From Roseitranquillus sp963749675 (GTDB lineage: Bacteria > Pseudomonadota > Alphaproteobacteria > Rhodobacterales > Rhodobacteraceae): a stretch of DNA of 64,000 nt. Within the stretch, counting starts at the first letter, position 1; each line of letters opens with the position of its first letter. Location: NCBI GenBank assembly GCA_963749675.1, contig CAVVNT010000001.1:62001-126000 (forward strand), in the 5' to 3' direction. The notes under the pieces were generated by a model. That model had not been told where the DNA came from. It did no database searches and saw nothing but the letters and a program-made list of their open reading frames with translations. Shown in pieces: positions 8,713 to 18,500 of the stretch. Position numbers and translations under genes: made by a program.

Positions 8713-9765
8713 TCACGTCCTTGTTCGGAGCCTGCCCACGATACCCGTGGGGAAGAAATAGACGCTCAGCACGAACAGGATGCCGAGCCACATCAGCCAC
8801 CGGTTCGGGTCCAGAAGCTGCGGGATCAGCGGCAGGCCTTCGGTCAGATCTGCGCCCGCCCCCATCAGGTTCTGAAGGTAATTCTGCGCCAGCACGAAGA
8901 TGACGGCACCCAGCGCGGCGCCATACATCGTGCCCATGCCGCCGATCACGGCCATCAAGAGGACGTCGAGCATTATCTCGAAACTCAGCGTCGTATCGGG
9001 GCCTACGTAGCGCAGCCAGATCGCGTAAAGGCTACCGGCAAATGCAGCCATCGCGGCGGAAAGGCAGCTTGCTGCGGTCCGGTAGGTGACGATCCGGTAG
9101 CCGATCGCCTCGGCGCGGAAGTCGTTCTCGCGGATCGCTTCGAGGACACTGCCGAATGGCGAGTTCACGATGCGCAGCAGCACGAGGAACAGCGCCAGGC
9201 AGGTGAAGAACACGAGATAATAGTTCAGGATGCGCCCGTTGATCCGCAGTCCGAAGACCTCGCTTAAGCGAAAGGCCGGGGTCAATTCGCGCGGGATCTG
9301 GTAGGTTAGCCCGTCCTCTCCGCCGGTAAGTTGGAAGAGCTGGCTGACCAGCACAGCGACGGCGGAGGCGACGGCGAGCGTGATCATCGCGAAGAAGATC
9401 GCCCGGACGCGCAGCGATAGGAGGCCGATGACGAAGGCGACGATCGCCGCCGCAAGCGCCCCGACCAGCGTTCCGACCAGAAGTGCGTTCCAGCCGCGCC
9501 CCATGTGGATGCTTGCCAAAGCCACGCCATATGCGCCGAAGCCGAAGAACATCGTATGCGCAAAGCTCACGATCCCGGCATAGCCGAGCAGCAGGTCATA
9601 GGACGCCACGAGCAGGATGTAGACGCAGATCGTCGCAGCCGTGTCGAGCGCGCGCACCCCAGGAAAGAGGAAAGGTGCGAAAGCGAGGCAGACCAGCACG
9701 CCCAGAAGCAGGATAGCAAGGATGGCCGAGCGCGGCCTGTCGCCCGAGATGAGGTTCACCAGCAT
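8713..9765 (-). CDS. livM: Branched-chain amino acid type ABC transporter permease, LivM
   Basis: Inner-membrane permease of a HAAT-family ABC importer. The 350-residue protein has about ten hydrophobic segments and the LivM patterns YDLLLGYAGIVSFAHTMFFG near residue 55, AIRENDFRAEAIGY in the cytoplasmic loop that contacts the ATPase, and MAVIGGMGTMYGAALGAVIF. Length and layout are normal. It is the last gene of a five-gene minus-strand operon (receptor, livG, livF, livH, livM) with one base between livH and livM. The ligand class, amino acids or related small compounds, is inferred from the family. Confidence 0.92.
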   Translation of the reverse strand: MLVNLISGDRPRSAILAILLLGVLVCLAFAPFLFPGVRALDTAATICVYILLVASYDLLLGYAGIVSFAHTMFFGFGAYGVALASIHMGRGWNALLVGTLVGALAAAIVAFVIGLLSLRVRAIFFAMITLAVASAVAVLVSQLFQLTGGEDGLTYQIPRELTPAFRLSEVFGLRINGRILNYYLVFFTCLALFLVLLRIVNSPFGSVLEAIRENDFRAEAIGYRIVTYRTAASCLSAAMAAFAGSLYAIWLRYVGPDTTLSFEIMLDVLLMAVIGGMGTMYGAALGAVIFVLAQNYLQNLMGAGADLTEGLPLIPQLLDPNRWLMWLGILFVLSVYFFPTGIVGRLRTRT

Positions 9766-9766
9766 G

Positions 9767-10798
9767 TCACTTCGCCTTCACGACGGGCATCATGCCCTGT
9801 GGCCGCCAGAGCAGGATTGCGGTCATCAGCCCGATATTCGAGATCAGCGCGACTTTCGGCTCGAGGAAGGCCACATAATTCTGCAAGAGCCCAACCAGCA
9901 GCGCACCGATGAACGCCCCCTCGATCGAGCCGAGTCCACCGATGATGACGACGATGAAGATCAGGATCATCATACTCTCGCCCATGCCTGCGGTGATGAC
10001 CTGCTCGTAAAGCGCCCACATCACGCCGCCGAGTCCTGCAAGGGCGGAGCCAGCGATGAAGACGCCGATGAAGACGAGCTTCAGACGGTAGCCGAGCGCC
10101 TCGACCATCTCGCCGTTCTGTACGCCCGCGCGCACGATCAGGCCGATCTTCGTGCGGCGTAGCACCAGCCGCATCGCTACGAAGACCGCGAGCCCCACGA
10201 CGACGGCGAGGATGCGGTATCGCTCCAGCGCCGAGCCGCCGAAGGTGATCGAGCCGCGCAGCGCCTCGGGGCGGTTGAGGTAGATCTCTTGGGCCCCCCA
10301 AACGACCTGTATCGCCTGCTCCAGGACGATGAGGCCGCCCACGGTGACAAGGATCTGCTTGAGGTGAGACCCATAGACCGGCCGCACGATGACCCGCTCG
10401 AAGGCCCAGCCGACGGCGCCGGTGAAGACCATGGCGGCCAGGATGGCCAGCAAGACAGCGGCGACGTTCAGCACCAGAGACGGGGTCTCGGTCCATCCCG
10501 AGAGCCAGAACAGCACGCTCACCCCCATGAAGGCGCCGAGTGAGGTGAAGGCGCCGTGGCCGAAGTTGATGATGTCCATCAGCCCGAAGACGAGGGTGAG
10601 GCCCGACGCCATGATGAAGATCATCATCCCCATGGCGAGCCCGGAGACGGTCAGCGTGAGCCAGCTCGACGGCGCGCCGATGGCGAGAAAGCCGATGACG
10701 ATGAGCGCGGGAACCAGCAGGTAGGGCGCGCTCTGCGACAGCCGGTCTGTCAGCGAGAGCCGCGCGAAAGTTGGGGTGTGATCGGGTGCCGCAGACAT
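9767..10798 (-). CDS. livH: Branched-chain amino acid type ABC transporter permease, LivH
   Basis: Second permease of the transporter, 343 residues from MSAAPDHTPTFARLSLTDRL. Family features are GLTLVFGLMDIINFGHGAF near residue 65, GWAFERVIVRPVYGSHLKQI, the EAA-like loop VRAGVQNGEMVEALGY, and IFIVVIIGGLGSIEGAFIGA. An N-terminal extension of about 30 residues precedes the first membrane segment, a little long for LivH. Its ATG overlaps the livF stop by one base (TGATG), indicating translational coupling. Confidence 0.92.
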   Translation of the reverse strand: MSAAPDHTPTFARLSLTDRLSQSAPYLLVPALIVIGFLAIGAPSSWLTLTVSGLAMGMMIFIMASGLTLVFGLMDIINFGHGAFTSLGAFMGVSVLFWLSGWTETPSLVLNVAAVLLAILAAMVFTGAVGWAFERVIVRPVYGSHLKQILVTVGGLIVLEQAIQVVWGAQEIYLNRPEALRGSITFGGSALERYRILAVVVGLAVFVAMRLVLRRTKIGLIVRAGVQNGEMVEALGYRLKLVFIGVFIAGSALAGLGGVMWALYEQVITAGMGESMMILIFIVVIIGGLGSIEGAFIGALLVGLLQNYVAFLEPKVALISNIGLMTAILLWRPQGMMPVVKAK

Positions 10799-11520
10799 CA
10801 ATGCGCCTCCACGCTCAGTCCCATCAGACGTTCCTGAAGGGCGGTATCGGCAGCGAGCTCTGCCATCGCGCCAGACCAGACGACGGAGCCGTCGTCCATC
10901 ACCACGACCCGGTCGCCAAGCGCGAGGGCGACGGAGAAGTTCTGCTCCACCATCAGGATCGAGGCCCCCTGCGCCTTCAACGCGCGCAGCGCGCCCACCA
11001 TGGTCGAGATGATGGCGGGTGCGAGGCCCTTGGTCGGCTCGTCGATCAGGTAGAGCCGCCGCTCTTCGGCCATGGCGCGGGCGATGGACAGCATCTGCTT
11101 CTGCCCGCCCGACAGATTGCCGGCCTCGGACCGCCAGAACGTCCGGAGCGGCGGGAAGGTCGCGAAAAGCCAGTCGCGGCGCTTTGTGTCGAGAGGGCCG
11201 GATCTGGCGGCGAGGATCATGTTCTCCTCTACTGTCAGGTCGGAGAAGATGCCCATGTCCTCCGGCACGAAGCCTATGCCGAGTGCTGCACGGTCCGACA
11301 CTGGCGCCGCCGCCATGTCCTCTCCGTCCAGGACGATACGTCCGGCCCTGGCGCGCCAAAGGCCCATGATCGTGCGCAGCGTCGTCGTCTTGCCGACGCC
11401 ATTGCGGCCCAAGAGCATCGTCACCTGTCCGCGCGGCACCTCGAGGTTCACCCCCTTGAGGATGTGATACTGCCCGATATCGGTCACGACGCCGTCGAGC
11501 AGGAGGATCGGCTCAGACAT
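10798..11520 (-). CDS. livF: Branched-chain amino acid type ABC transporter ATPase, LivF
   Basis: Cytoplasmic ATPase subunit, 240 residues. It has Walker A GRNGVGKTT near residue 38, signature LSGGQKQ, Walker B LYLIDEPTKGLAP and the switch histidine replaced by Q-N (MVEQN), as is normal in LivF. The start MSEPILLLDG at 11520 overlaps the end of livG by 8 bases. Forms the heterodimeric motor with LivG under the LivHM pore. Confidence 0.93.
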   Translation of the reverse strand: MSEPILLLDGVVTDIGQYHILKGVNLEVPRGQVTMLLGRNGVGKTTTLRTIMGLWRARAGRIVLDGEDMAAAPVSDRAALGIGFVPEDMGIFSDLTVEENMILAARSGPLDTKRRDWLFATFPPLRTFWRSEAGNLSGGQKQMLSIARAMAEERRLYLIDEPTKGLAPAIISTMVGALRALKAQGASILMVEQNFSVALALGDRVVVMDDGSVVWSGAMAELAADTALQERLMGLSVEAH

Positions 11521-12277
11521 TCTCGATCTCCTTGCCCATGTAGGCCTCCTGCACGACTTCTGACGCGATGACCTCCGCAGGCTCTCCGTCGGCGGCGAGC
11601 GCGCCATTGTGCAGCACGATGATCCGGTCGGCGAGCGTGCGGATCACATCCATCTTGTGCTCGACGAGCAGGACCGTCCGGTCGGTCTCGCGCTTGAGTT
11701 CCGAGATGAGGTCGAGGACGAAGGGCGCCTCGTCGACGCTCATGCCGGCGGTCGGCTCGTCGAACATGAAGACCAGCGGGTCGAGCGCGATCAGCATCGC
11801 GACCTCCAGCTTGCGCTGGTTGCCGTGACTCAGTTCCGAGACCGGCTGGTTCCGCAAACGGTCGAGGCGCACGCGCTCCAGCACGGCCTCGGCGGGGGAG
11901 GTGATGTCTGTCTGGGACGCGGCGATCGAGAACAGGCTCAACCCCTTGCGCTGGCGGCTCTGCATCACGAGGCGCACGTTCTCCAGCACCGAGAGGGCGG
12001 GAAAAAGGTTGGTAAGCTGGAAGGCGCGCCCGAGGCCGCGGCGGCAGCGTTCCGCCACGCCGAGACGGGTCACATCCTCGCCCTTGAGCCGAACCCTGCC
12101 GTGCGTCGCCGGGATCTGCCCGGAAATCAGGTTGAAATAGGTCGTCTTGCCCGCGCCGTTGGGCCCGACGATGGCCGTGAGTTCGCCTGCGTGAAAGGCG
12201 CAACTCACGCTGTCGACCGCCATATGACCACCGAAGCGGACGGACAGATCGACCGTCTCGAGAAGGATTTCTGTCAT
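11513..12277 (-). CDS. livG: Branched-chain amino acid type ABC transporter ATPase, LivG
   Basis: ATPase subunit of 254 residues starting MTEILLETVDLSVRFGGHMA. Walker A is GPNGAGKTT near residue 36, the signature is LSHGNQRKLE (a common LivG variant), Walker B is VFMFDEPTAGMS and the switch is LLVEHKMD. LivG-type C-terminus ending AYMGKEIENV. Lies between the receptor gene (56 bases upstream) and livF (overlapping). Confidence 0.93.
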   Translation of the reverse strand: MTEILLETVDLSVRFGGHMAVDSVSCAFHAGELTAIVGPNGAGKTTYFNLISGQIPATHGRVRLKGEDVTRLGVAERCRRGLGRAFQLTNLFPALSVLENVRLVMQSRQRKGLSLFSIAASQTDITSPAEAVLERVRLDRLRNQPVSELSHGNQRKLEVAMLIALDPLVFMFDEPTAGMSVDEAPFVLDLISELKRETDRTVLLVEHKMDVIRTLADRIIVLHNGALAADGEPAEVIASEVVQEAYMGKEIENV

Positions 12278-12333
12278 GGATGTCCTGCCCCCGGGAGGCC
12301 CGACGCCGCGATCCGCGATGCCGGGCGCAGGGG

Positions 12334-13512
12334 TCACTGGTTGCGGAGGGGGATGTCCATGTCCTCGATGCCAAGTTCCCGCACGAGGACCGGCACGCCG
12401 TAATCGACGCCGTCGCGGACCTCGGTGCTGAAGTGATACATGGATTGCAGCGCCTGATGATCCTCCGGACGGAAGGTCATTGTGCCCTTGGGCGTCTCCC
12501 AGGACATGCCCTCCATCGCCTCGATCAGCGCCTCGGTATCCTCGGCACCGCCCGCCGCACGGATGGCCTCGACCACGGCGATGCCCGCGGCCATGCCACC
12601 CGCGGTGAAGAAGTCCGGCGGGCTGTCGAAGCGCTCGAAATGCGTCTCGACGAGCCAATCGTTCACCGCATTGTCGGGGATCTCGTAGTAGTAGTAGGTC
12701 GCGCCCTCCAGCCCCGGAAGCTCACGATAGGCCACCAGCGCGGGCAGGATATTGCCGCCTGTCGCGATCTCGAGGTCGAAGCGGGAGGGGTCCATCGCGT
12801 TGATCTGGCTCATCGGATTGCCGCCGCCGGCCCAGATGATGAAGAGAAGCTTCCGTTCCGCCTCCACGTCGCCCATTGCGTTGAAGATCCGCTCGGCCGC
12901 CGCGGTAAAGTCGGTCGTCTCGGTCGGTACGTATTCCTCGTGCGCGATCGTTGCCCCGGTTTCCGCCAGCGCCTCGCGGAAGGCCGCAACGCCGTCGCGC
13001 CCGAAGGCGTAGTCTTGCGCCAGCGTCGCCACCGCCACGCCCTCGCCGCCGAGTGCCACCGCGTTCGCGATGGCATCCTGCGAAGAGTTGCGCCCGGTGC
13101 GGAAGATATAGCGGTTCCAGTTCTCGCCGGTGATCGAATCGGCCACCGCGGGCTCGACGATCAGGATGCGCTCGTATTCCTCGGCCACGGGCAGCATGGC
13201 CAGCGCCACGCCCGAGCTGACGGGTCCGACGGCGATCTGCACGTCATCGTCGCCATAGGCTTCGGCCAGCAGCGAGCGGCCCCGCGCGGGATCGAGTTGA
13301 GTGTCGTATTCGAGGACGGTAATCGGCTCTCCGCCGATCTCCATCGTGCCGTCGGTGGCGTATTCGAGCCCGAGCATCAGGCCGACATGACTCTGCGCGG
13401 CATAGGCCTCCAGCGGTCCCGTTTGGCCGTAGACATGGCCGATGCGGATCTCCGCCTGGGGCGCGCCGACCCCCACGACCGAGACAAGCGTTGCTGCAAA
13501 CAGCGTTTTCAT
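12334..13512 (-). CDS. ABC transporter substrate-binding protein (LivK type)
   Basis: Periplasmic receptor of the Liv-type importer, type 1 periplasmic-binding fold, 392 residues. It begins MKTLFAATLVSVVGVGAPQA, a signal peptide, then IRIGHVYGQTGPLEAYA, the usual ligand-site start of HAAT receptors. VGPVSSGVALAMLPVAEEY and the central LAQDYAFGRDGVAAFRE strand also fit. The final segment DIPLRNQ and overall length are ordinary. First gene of the operon. The divergence from LivK of E. coli means the ligand could be an amide, urea-like compound or aromatic acid rather than leucine. Confidence 0.9.
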   Translation of the reverse strand: MKTLFAATLVSVVGVGAPQAEIRIGHVYGQTGPLEAYAAQSHVGLMLGLEYATDGTMEIGGEPITVLEYDTQLDPARGRSLLAEAYGDDDVQIAVGPVSSGVALAMLPVAEEYERILIVEPAVADSITGENWNRYIFRTGRNSSQDAIANAVALGGEGVAVATLAQDYAFGRDGVAAFREALAETGATIAHEEYVPTETTDFTAAAERIFNAMGDVEAERKLLFIIWAGGGNPMSQINAMDPSRFDLEIATGGNILPALVAYRELPGLEGATYYYYEIPDNAVNDWLVETHFERFDSPPDFFTAGGMAAGIAVVEAIRAAGGAEDTEALIEAMEGMSWETPKGTMTFRPEDHQALQSMYHFSTEVRDGVDYGVPVLVRELGIEDMDIPLRNQ

Positions 13513-13748
13513 TGGTAGTTCCTCCCTGTCCGGCGCACGTCACGAAGCATGCGGAAATTCCTTTGGCCGTGCTTCCGCCGGACAACCCTACAGAGGCGTC
13601 TGGCCTGGCACACCCAGATTTTCCCTGATCTGTGACGAGCCAGCCCATGACGTGACGGCAGCGCCCTATCGTAGGAAAGGACTGGCAAAGCGAGGCTATC
13701 CAAGCCCGCCTTTTCGGGACCTTTCTCCTGCGGTGGCGGGAACTCAGA
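13513..13748. other. Leader of the liv-type operon
   Basis: The 236 bases upstream of the receptor gene hold no gene. The Shine-Dalgarno region (read on the minus strand as AGGGAGGAACTACC) is clear; no convincing promoter boxes or operator were identified. Confidence 0.4.
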
Positions 13749-14147
13749 TCACGTGTTCGCACCCTTCGTCCCGGCGTGGTCGGCTTCGCGCTTCCACAGG
13801 GTTAGCGTCAGCACGGCGAGTTTCCGGCCGGTGGCCACGGCGGCCTTGCGAAAGCCGCGCCTGCCGGCCAGCCGCACCGCCGAGCTCTTCAGCGGCGAGA
13901 AGCGCTGAACGCGGTGGATCAGGCTGGCGGCAGCCTCGAAGAGCAGGCGCCTCACGGCTCGATCGCCGCATTGCGATATGCGCCCGGACCAGTCTACCGC
14001 GCCGGACTGGCGCCGCTTTGGTGTCAGCCCGAGAAAGGCACCGACATCGGCTGCCTTGCGGAACCTGGCCGGGTCGACGACCGGGCCAATGCCTGGGACC
14101 GTCATCAGGCGGCGGGCGACGGAATGCTGCCGGGCTTCCGTCTTCAC
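13749..14147 (-). pseudogene. IS110 family transposase, C-terminal fragment
   Basis: The ORF has the Transposase_20 (IS116/IS110/IS902) C-terminal domain: RLMTVPGIGPVVDPARFRKA, DVGAFLGLTPKRRQSG, GRISQCGDRAVRRLLFEAA and a terminal KLAVLTLTLWKRE. The N-terminal DEDD catalytic domain is absent, because upstream sequence changes into an IS630 remnant. Family call is firm; the fragment is inactive. Confidence 0.8.
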
Positions 14148-14170
14148 GGCCGCCTCGAGATCGGCGGCAT

Positions 14171-14377
14171 CCTCGGTTCAAGCTGCATTTCACGCCCACC
14201 AGCGCGTCCTGACTGAACCTCGTCGAGCGCTTCTTCGCCGAGATCACAAATCGGCGCATACGCCGGGGCAGTTATTCCAGCGTCGGTGATCTGGAGAACC
14301 CGATCTACGACTACCTGCTGCATCACAACACAAGGCCAAAGCCCTTCGTCACCCAACTTCGACAGCTGCAGCGGTAA
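14171..14377 (+). pseudogene. IS630 family transposase, C-terminal fragment with nonsense mutation
   Basis: One plus-strand frame reads FKLHFTPTSAS, a TGA at 14210-14212 where the family has Trp, then LNLVERFFAEITNRRIRRG and YDYLLHHNTRPKPFV, stopping at TAA 14375-14377. This is the conserved end of IS630-type DDE transposases. It is a true point nonsense (TGG to TGA) in a truncated copy, overlapping the 5' edge of the IS110 fragment on the other strand. Confidence 0.75.
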
Positions 14378-14430
14378 GTGATTGATATTGCCATGGCCGG
14401 TTTGACAAAAATGTAACTGCATGGGCTCTG

Positions 14431-15243
14431 TCAGGCGGGTTTGGGCAGGGTCAGGGCATCAAGGAGGTCCGGCTGTTCCGGTGTCGGGCGGGCTGTTCCT
14501 TCGAGGCTGCGCTCGGCGATCCGGGCCTGATGGCGATGGATGCGGGCGAGCAGATCGGGCGCGGTGCTGGGGCTGGCGCTGTGACCCCTGGCCTTCAGGC
14601 GCATGCGCATGACGCGGTGGAGCACGAGGGCGAGGAAGCAGATCAGCGCATGGGCCCGAATGCGGTCTGGCAGCCGATGATCGGCCGGGGCGATCCCGAT
14701 GCCGGACTTCAGCACGCGGACGCCGCGCTCGATGTCGGCCAGCGCCTTGTGGCGGGCGACGGCCTCGGCGGGGCCGAGATCGGGGGCGTTGGTCAGGAGC
14801 GCCAGCTTGCCGTCGAAGAGCTCCGCCTCGGCGATGGCGTCCTCGTCCAGGCTGTAGCCGAAGCGGTCGGCGGTGTAATCGGGCTTGAGAAAGCGGCTCA
14901 GTTCCGCCTCGGCCACGGCGCGGGTAAATCGGCTGTAGGCGCCACGATCGGAGGCGCGGCGACCGCGGGCCGTCCGGCCGACATCCCGGGCATCGAGCCT
15001 GGCGGCCATCTTGTCGGCCATGGCCTCGAGGTCGGCGATACGGGCACGGCGGCGGATGGATTGCTCCCCGGCACGCAGCGGGTCATGGGCGACGATGAGG
15101 CGGTGACCGGCGAAGGCCGCCTCGGCCAGACCGTCCTCGGTGAAGGCAAGGCTGCGGAAGGTCTCGACCACCTCGGCGTAGCGGCGGGCCGGCAAATGTC
15201 GAACTTGGGTCGTCTGGACCAAATCCGCCGAGGATATTCTCAC
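14431..15243 (-). pseudogene. IS1634 family transposase, C-terminal part
   Basis: The 270-residue frame matches the C-terminal half of IS1634/IS4-like transposases. FDGKLALLTNAPDLGPAEAV, HKALADIERGVRVLKSGIGI, HRLPDRIRAHALICFLALVL and HRVMRMRLKARG form the C-terminal DDE block, where E of ADIERG is the likely third catalytic residue. Intact members are about 550 residues, so the N-terminal half is lost at about 15200-15240. The start at 15243 is simply the first ATG in the open frame and is not biological. Confidence 0.75.
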
Positions 15244-15548
15244 CCGGGAACGTCGCGCCCTGGAGGCCCTCGATGAAATCCGCGGAAATCGGTAGCAACC
15301 GTCAAACTCGGAACACTAGAAGGTTGGTCGGCCGCTGAAAAATACAATATTCGATTTCAATTTTCAGTGACATAGCCGAAAATGCAAAGAACGATCGTGG
15401 ATTCGCCCGCCGGAATTAGGGCCGAGTTTCCTCGGCTTCGGGTTGTCATAGGTTCACGCGTACTGCAGGCTCCAGCGGATGCGGCGTCGAGCACCGAGAT
15501 GTAGTCGGCCCGCCGACACCGGACGAAGTCACGACCCGGGAGCGGACA
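15244..15548. other. Intergenic region upstream of putA
   Basis: 305 bases with no supported gene. An AT-rich patch near 15340-15385 is unusual for this G+C-rich sequence and is the likely putA promoter area. I could not define -35/-10 boxes or an operator with confidence. Confidence 0.4.
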
Positions 15549-18500
15549 ATGAACCTCGAAACCTCGATCGACCATTCCCCGGCAGGTGAGCTGCGCGCCG
15601 CGGTCCGCAGCCGATACGGCGCCGACGAGGCGACGGTCGTTCGCGACCTCATGGAACGGATTGGCCTGAGCGAGGAGGAGCGCAAGGCCGTCGCGGACGC
15701 CGGCGCCAAGATCGTGGCCCGGGTCCGCCGCGATACCTCGCCGAGCATGATGGAGAGCTTCCTCGCCGAGTACGGCCTGTCGACGGAGGAGGGCGTCGGC
15801 CTGATGTGCCTCGCCGAGGCGCTGCTAAGGGTGCCTGACGCCGAAACCGTGGACGACCTGATCCAGGACAAGATAGAGCCGTCGGACTGGGGAGCGCATC
15901 TCGGCCACTCGTCGTCCTCGCTGGTCAACGCGTCGACCTGGGCGCTGATGCTGACCGGACGTGTCCTCGACGACGATCCGGGCCGGCCGGCGGCCGCCCT
16001 CCGCGGCCTGGTCCGCCGGATGGGAGAGCCGGTAGTGCGCCGCGCGGTGGCGCAGTCGATGCGGCTTCTTGGGCGGCAGTTCGTTCTGGGCCAGACCATC
16101 GACGAGGGGATGAAGAACGCCCGCGAACGCGAGAAGCAGGGCTACACCTACTCCTACGACATGCTGGGTGAAGCGGCGCGGACCGAGGAGGACGCCAAGC
16201 GCTACCTCAAGTCCTACGCCGACGCGATCACGGCGATCTCCCGCGCCGCCAAGGGCGACGTGCGGTCGAATCCCGGCATCTCCGTCAAGCTCTCGGCGCT
16301 GCACCCGCGCTACGAGCACACTCATCGCGAGACGGTGATGGAGGTCCTGGTTCCGCGCGCCCTGCAGCTCGCCAAGCAGGCGGCGAAGGCGAACATCGGC
16401 TTCAACATCGACGCGGAGGAACAGGATCGGCTCGACCTGTCGCTTGACGTGATCGAAGCGGTGCTGTCGGATCCCGCACTCGACGGATGGCACGGCTTCG
16501 GCGTCGTGGTCCAGGCCTACGGCCGCCGTGCGGCGCCGGTGATCGAGTACTTGCACGAGTTGGCGACTCGGCTCGACCGCAAGCTCATGATCCGCCTCGT
16601 CAAGGGCGCGTACTGGGACACCGAGGTCAAGCTGGCGCAGGAGATGGGCGTCGAGACGTTCCCCGTCTTTACCCGCAAGGTGAACACTGACGTCAGCTAC
16701 ATGGCGTGCGCGCAGATGCTGCTGGACCGGAGGGACCGGATCTACCCGCAGTTCGCGACGCACAACGCGCACACCTGCGCCGCCGTCCTGCAGATGGCCG
16801 GCAACGACCGGGAGGGGTTCGAGTTCCAGCGGCTGCACGGGATGGGAGAGTCGCTGCACGACATCGTCCGCAAGCAGAGCGGCGCCCGCTGTCGCATCTA
16901 CGCGCCCGTCGGGGCGCACCGGGACCTGCTGGCCTACCTCGTGCGGCGGCTGCTGGAGAACGGCGCCAACAGCTCGTTCGTGAACCAGATCGTCGATGAG
17001 GACATCCCGCCGGAGGACATCTCGCGCGACCCCGTGGCGCAGGTCGAGGCGCTGGACAGCATCCCGAACCCGATGATCCGGCGTCCGGTCGAGCTCTTCG
17101 CGCCCGACCGGCCGAATTCCAAGGGCTATCGGGTGAATGAACCGGCATCGATCACGCCGCTTCTCGAGGCGCGCGAGGCCTTCGCCGACCGCACCTGGAC
17201 CGCCCGGCCGATGCTCGCCGACGATGCCGAGCCGCAGGGCGAGGGGCGTCCGGTCCACTCCCCGGCCGACACCGCGCGCCAGGTCGGAACGGTCCACGAC
17301 GCCACCCCCAACGAGGTGTCGCGCGCGCTCGACGCGGCGCAGGCGGGTTACGAGGAATGGTCGTCGGTCCCCGTAGCCGAACGTGCGGCGGTCCTGCGTC
17401 GCGTCGCCGACCTCTACGAGCAGAACATCGCAGAACTCACGGTGATCGCGACGCGGGAGGCGGGCAAGACGGTGCCTGACGGCATCGCCGAGGTGCGCGA
17501 GGCGGTGGACTTCCTGCGCTTCTACGCCAGCGAGGCCGAGCGGCTGGAGGCCGAGGAGCCGGGCGGCCCACGCGGCGTCTTCGTCTGCATCAGCCCATGG
17601 AACTTCCCGCTGGCGATCTTCTCCGGCCAGATCGCCGCCGCGCTCGCGGCTGGCAACGCCGTTCTGGCGAAGCCCGCCGAGCAGACGCCGCTGATCGCCA
17701 CCCGCGCGGTGGAGCTGATGCGCGAGGCCGGCCTGCCGAAGGCGGCGCTGCAACTGCTGCCGGGCGACGGCCCGACGGTGGGCGGGCCGCTGACGTCGGA
17801 CAGCCGGATCGCCGGCGTCTGCTTCACCGGCTCGACCGAGGTGGCGCAGATCATCCACAAGGCGCTGGCGGCCAACGCCGGACCCGACGCGATCCTGATT
17901 GCCGAGACCGGTGGCCTCAACGCGATGATCGTTGACTCGACCGCGCTGACCGAGCAGGCGGTGCGGGACATACTGATCGCCTCGTTCCAAAGCGCCGGCC
18001 AGCGCTGCTCGGCCCTGCGGATGCTTTACGTGCAGGAGGAGGCGCGCGAGCGGCTGACCGAGATGCTCTACGGCGCGATGGAGGCGCTGACGATCGGCGA
18101 CCCGTGGGACCCGGCGACCGACGTCTCGCCGGTGATCGACGCCGAGGCGCAGGCCGACATTTCGGGCTACACGGCGAAGCAGGAGCAGGCGGGGAAACTG
18201 CTGAAGGTGCTGGAGGCGCCGTCCGGCGGCACCTTCGTTGCCCCCGCTGTCGTCAAGGTCTCGGGCATCGGCGATCTCGAGCGCGAGATCTTCGGCCCGG
18301 TCCTGCACGTGGCGACGTTCAAGGCGCGCGACATCGACCGCGTGGTCGACGCGATCAACGGCCGGGGCTACGGCCTGACCTTCGGTCTGCACACCCGGAT
18401 CGATGACCGCGTGCAGCAGATCGTCGAGCGCATCCACGTCGGCAACACCTACGTCAACCGAAACCAGATCGGCGCCATCGTCGGCTCCCAGCCGTTCGGA

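Noticed and set aside
16108..16115. GGGATGAA inside putA
   Set aside because: In coding sequence, with GCGA instead of CGTC at the required spacing.
15825..18437. 870-codon open frame antisense to putA
   Set aside because: Its Arg/Asp/His-rich translation is the complement of the intact PutA coding sequence, has no domain, and arises from the high G+C content.
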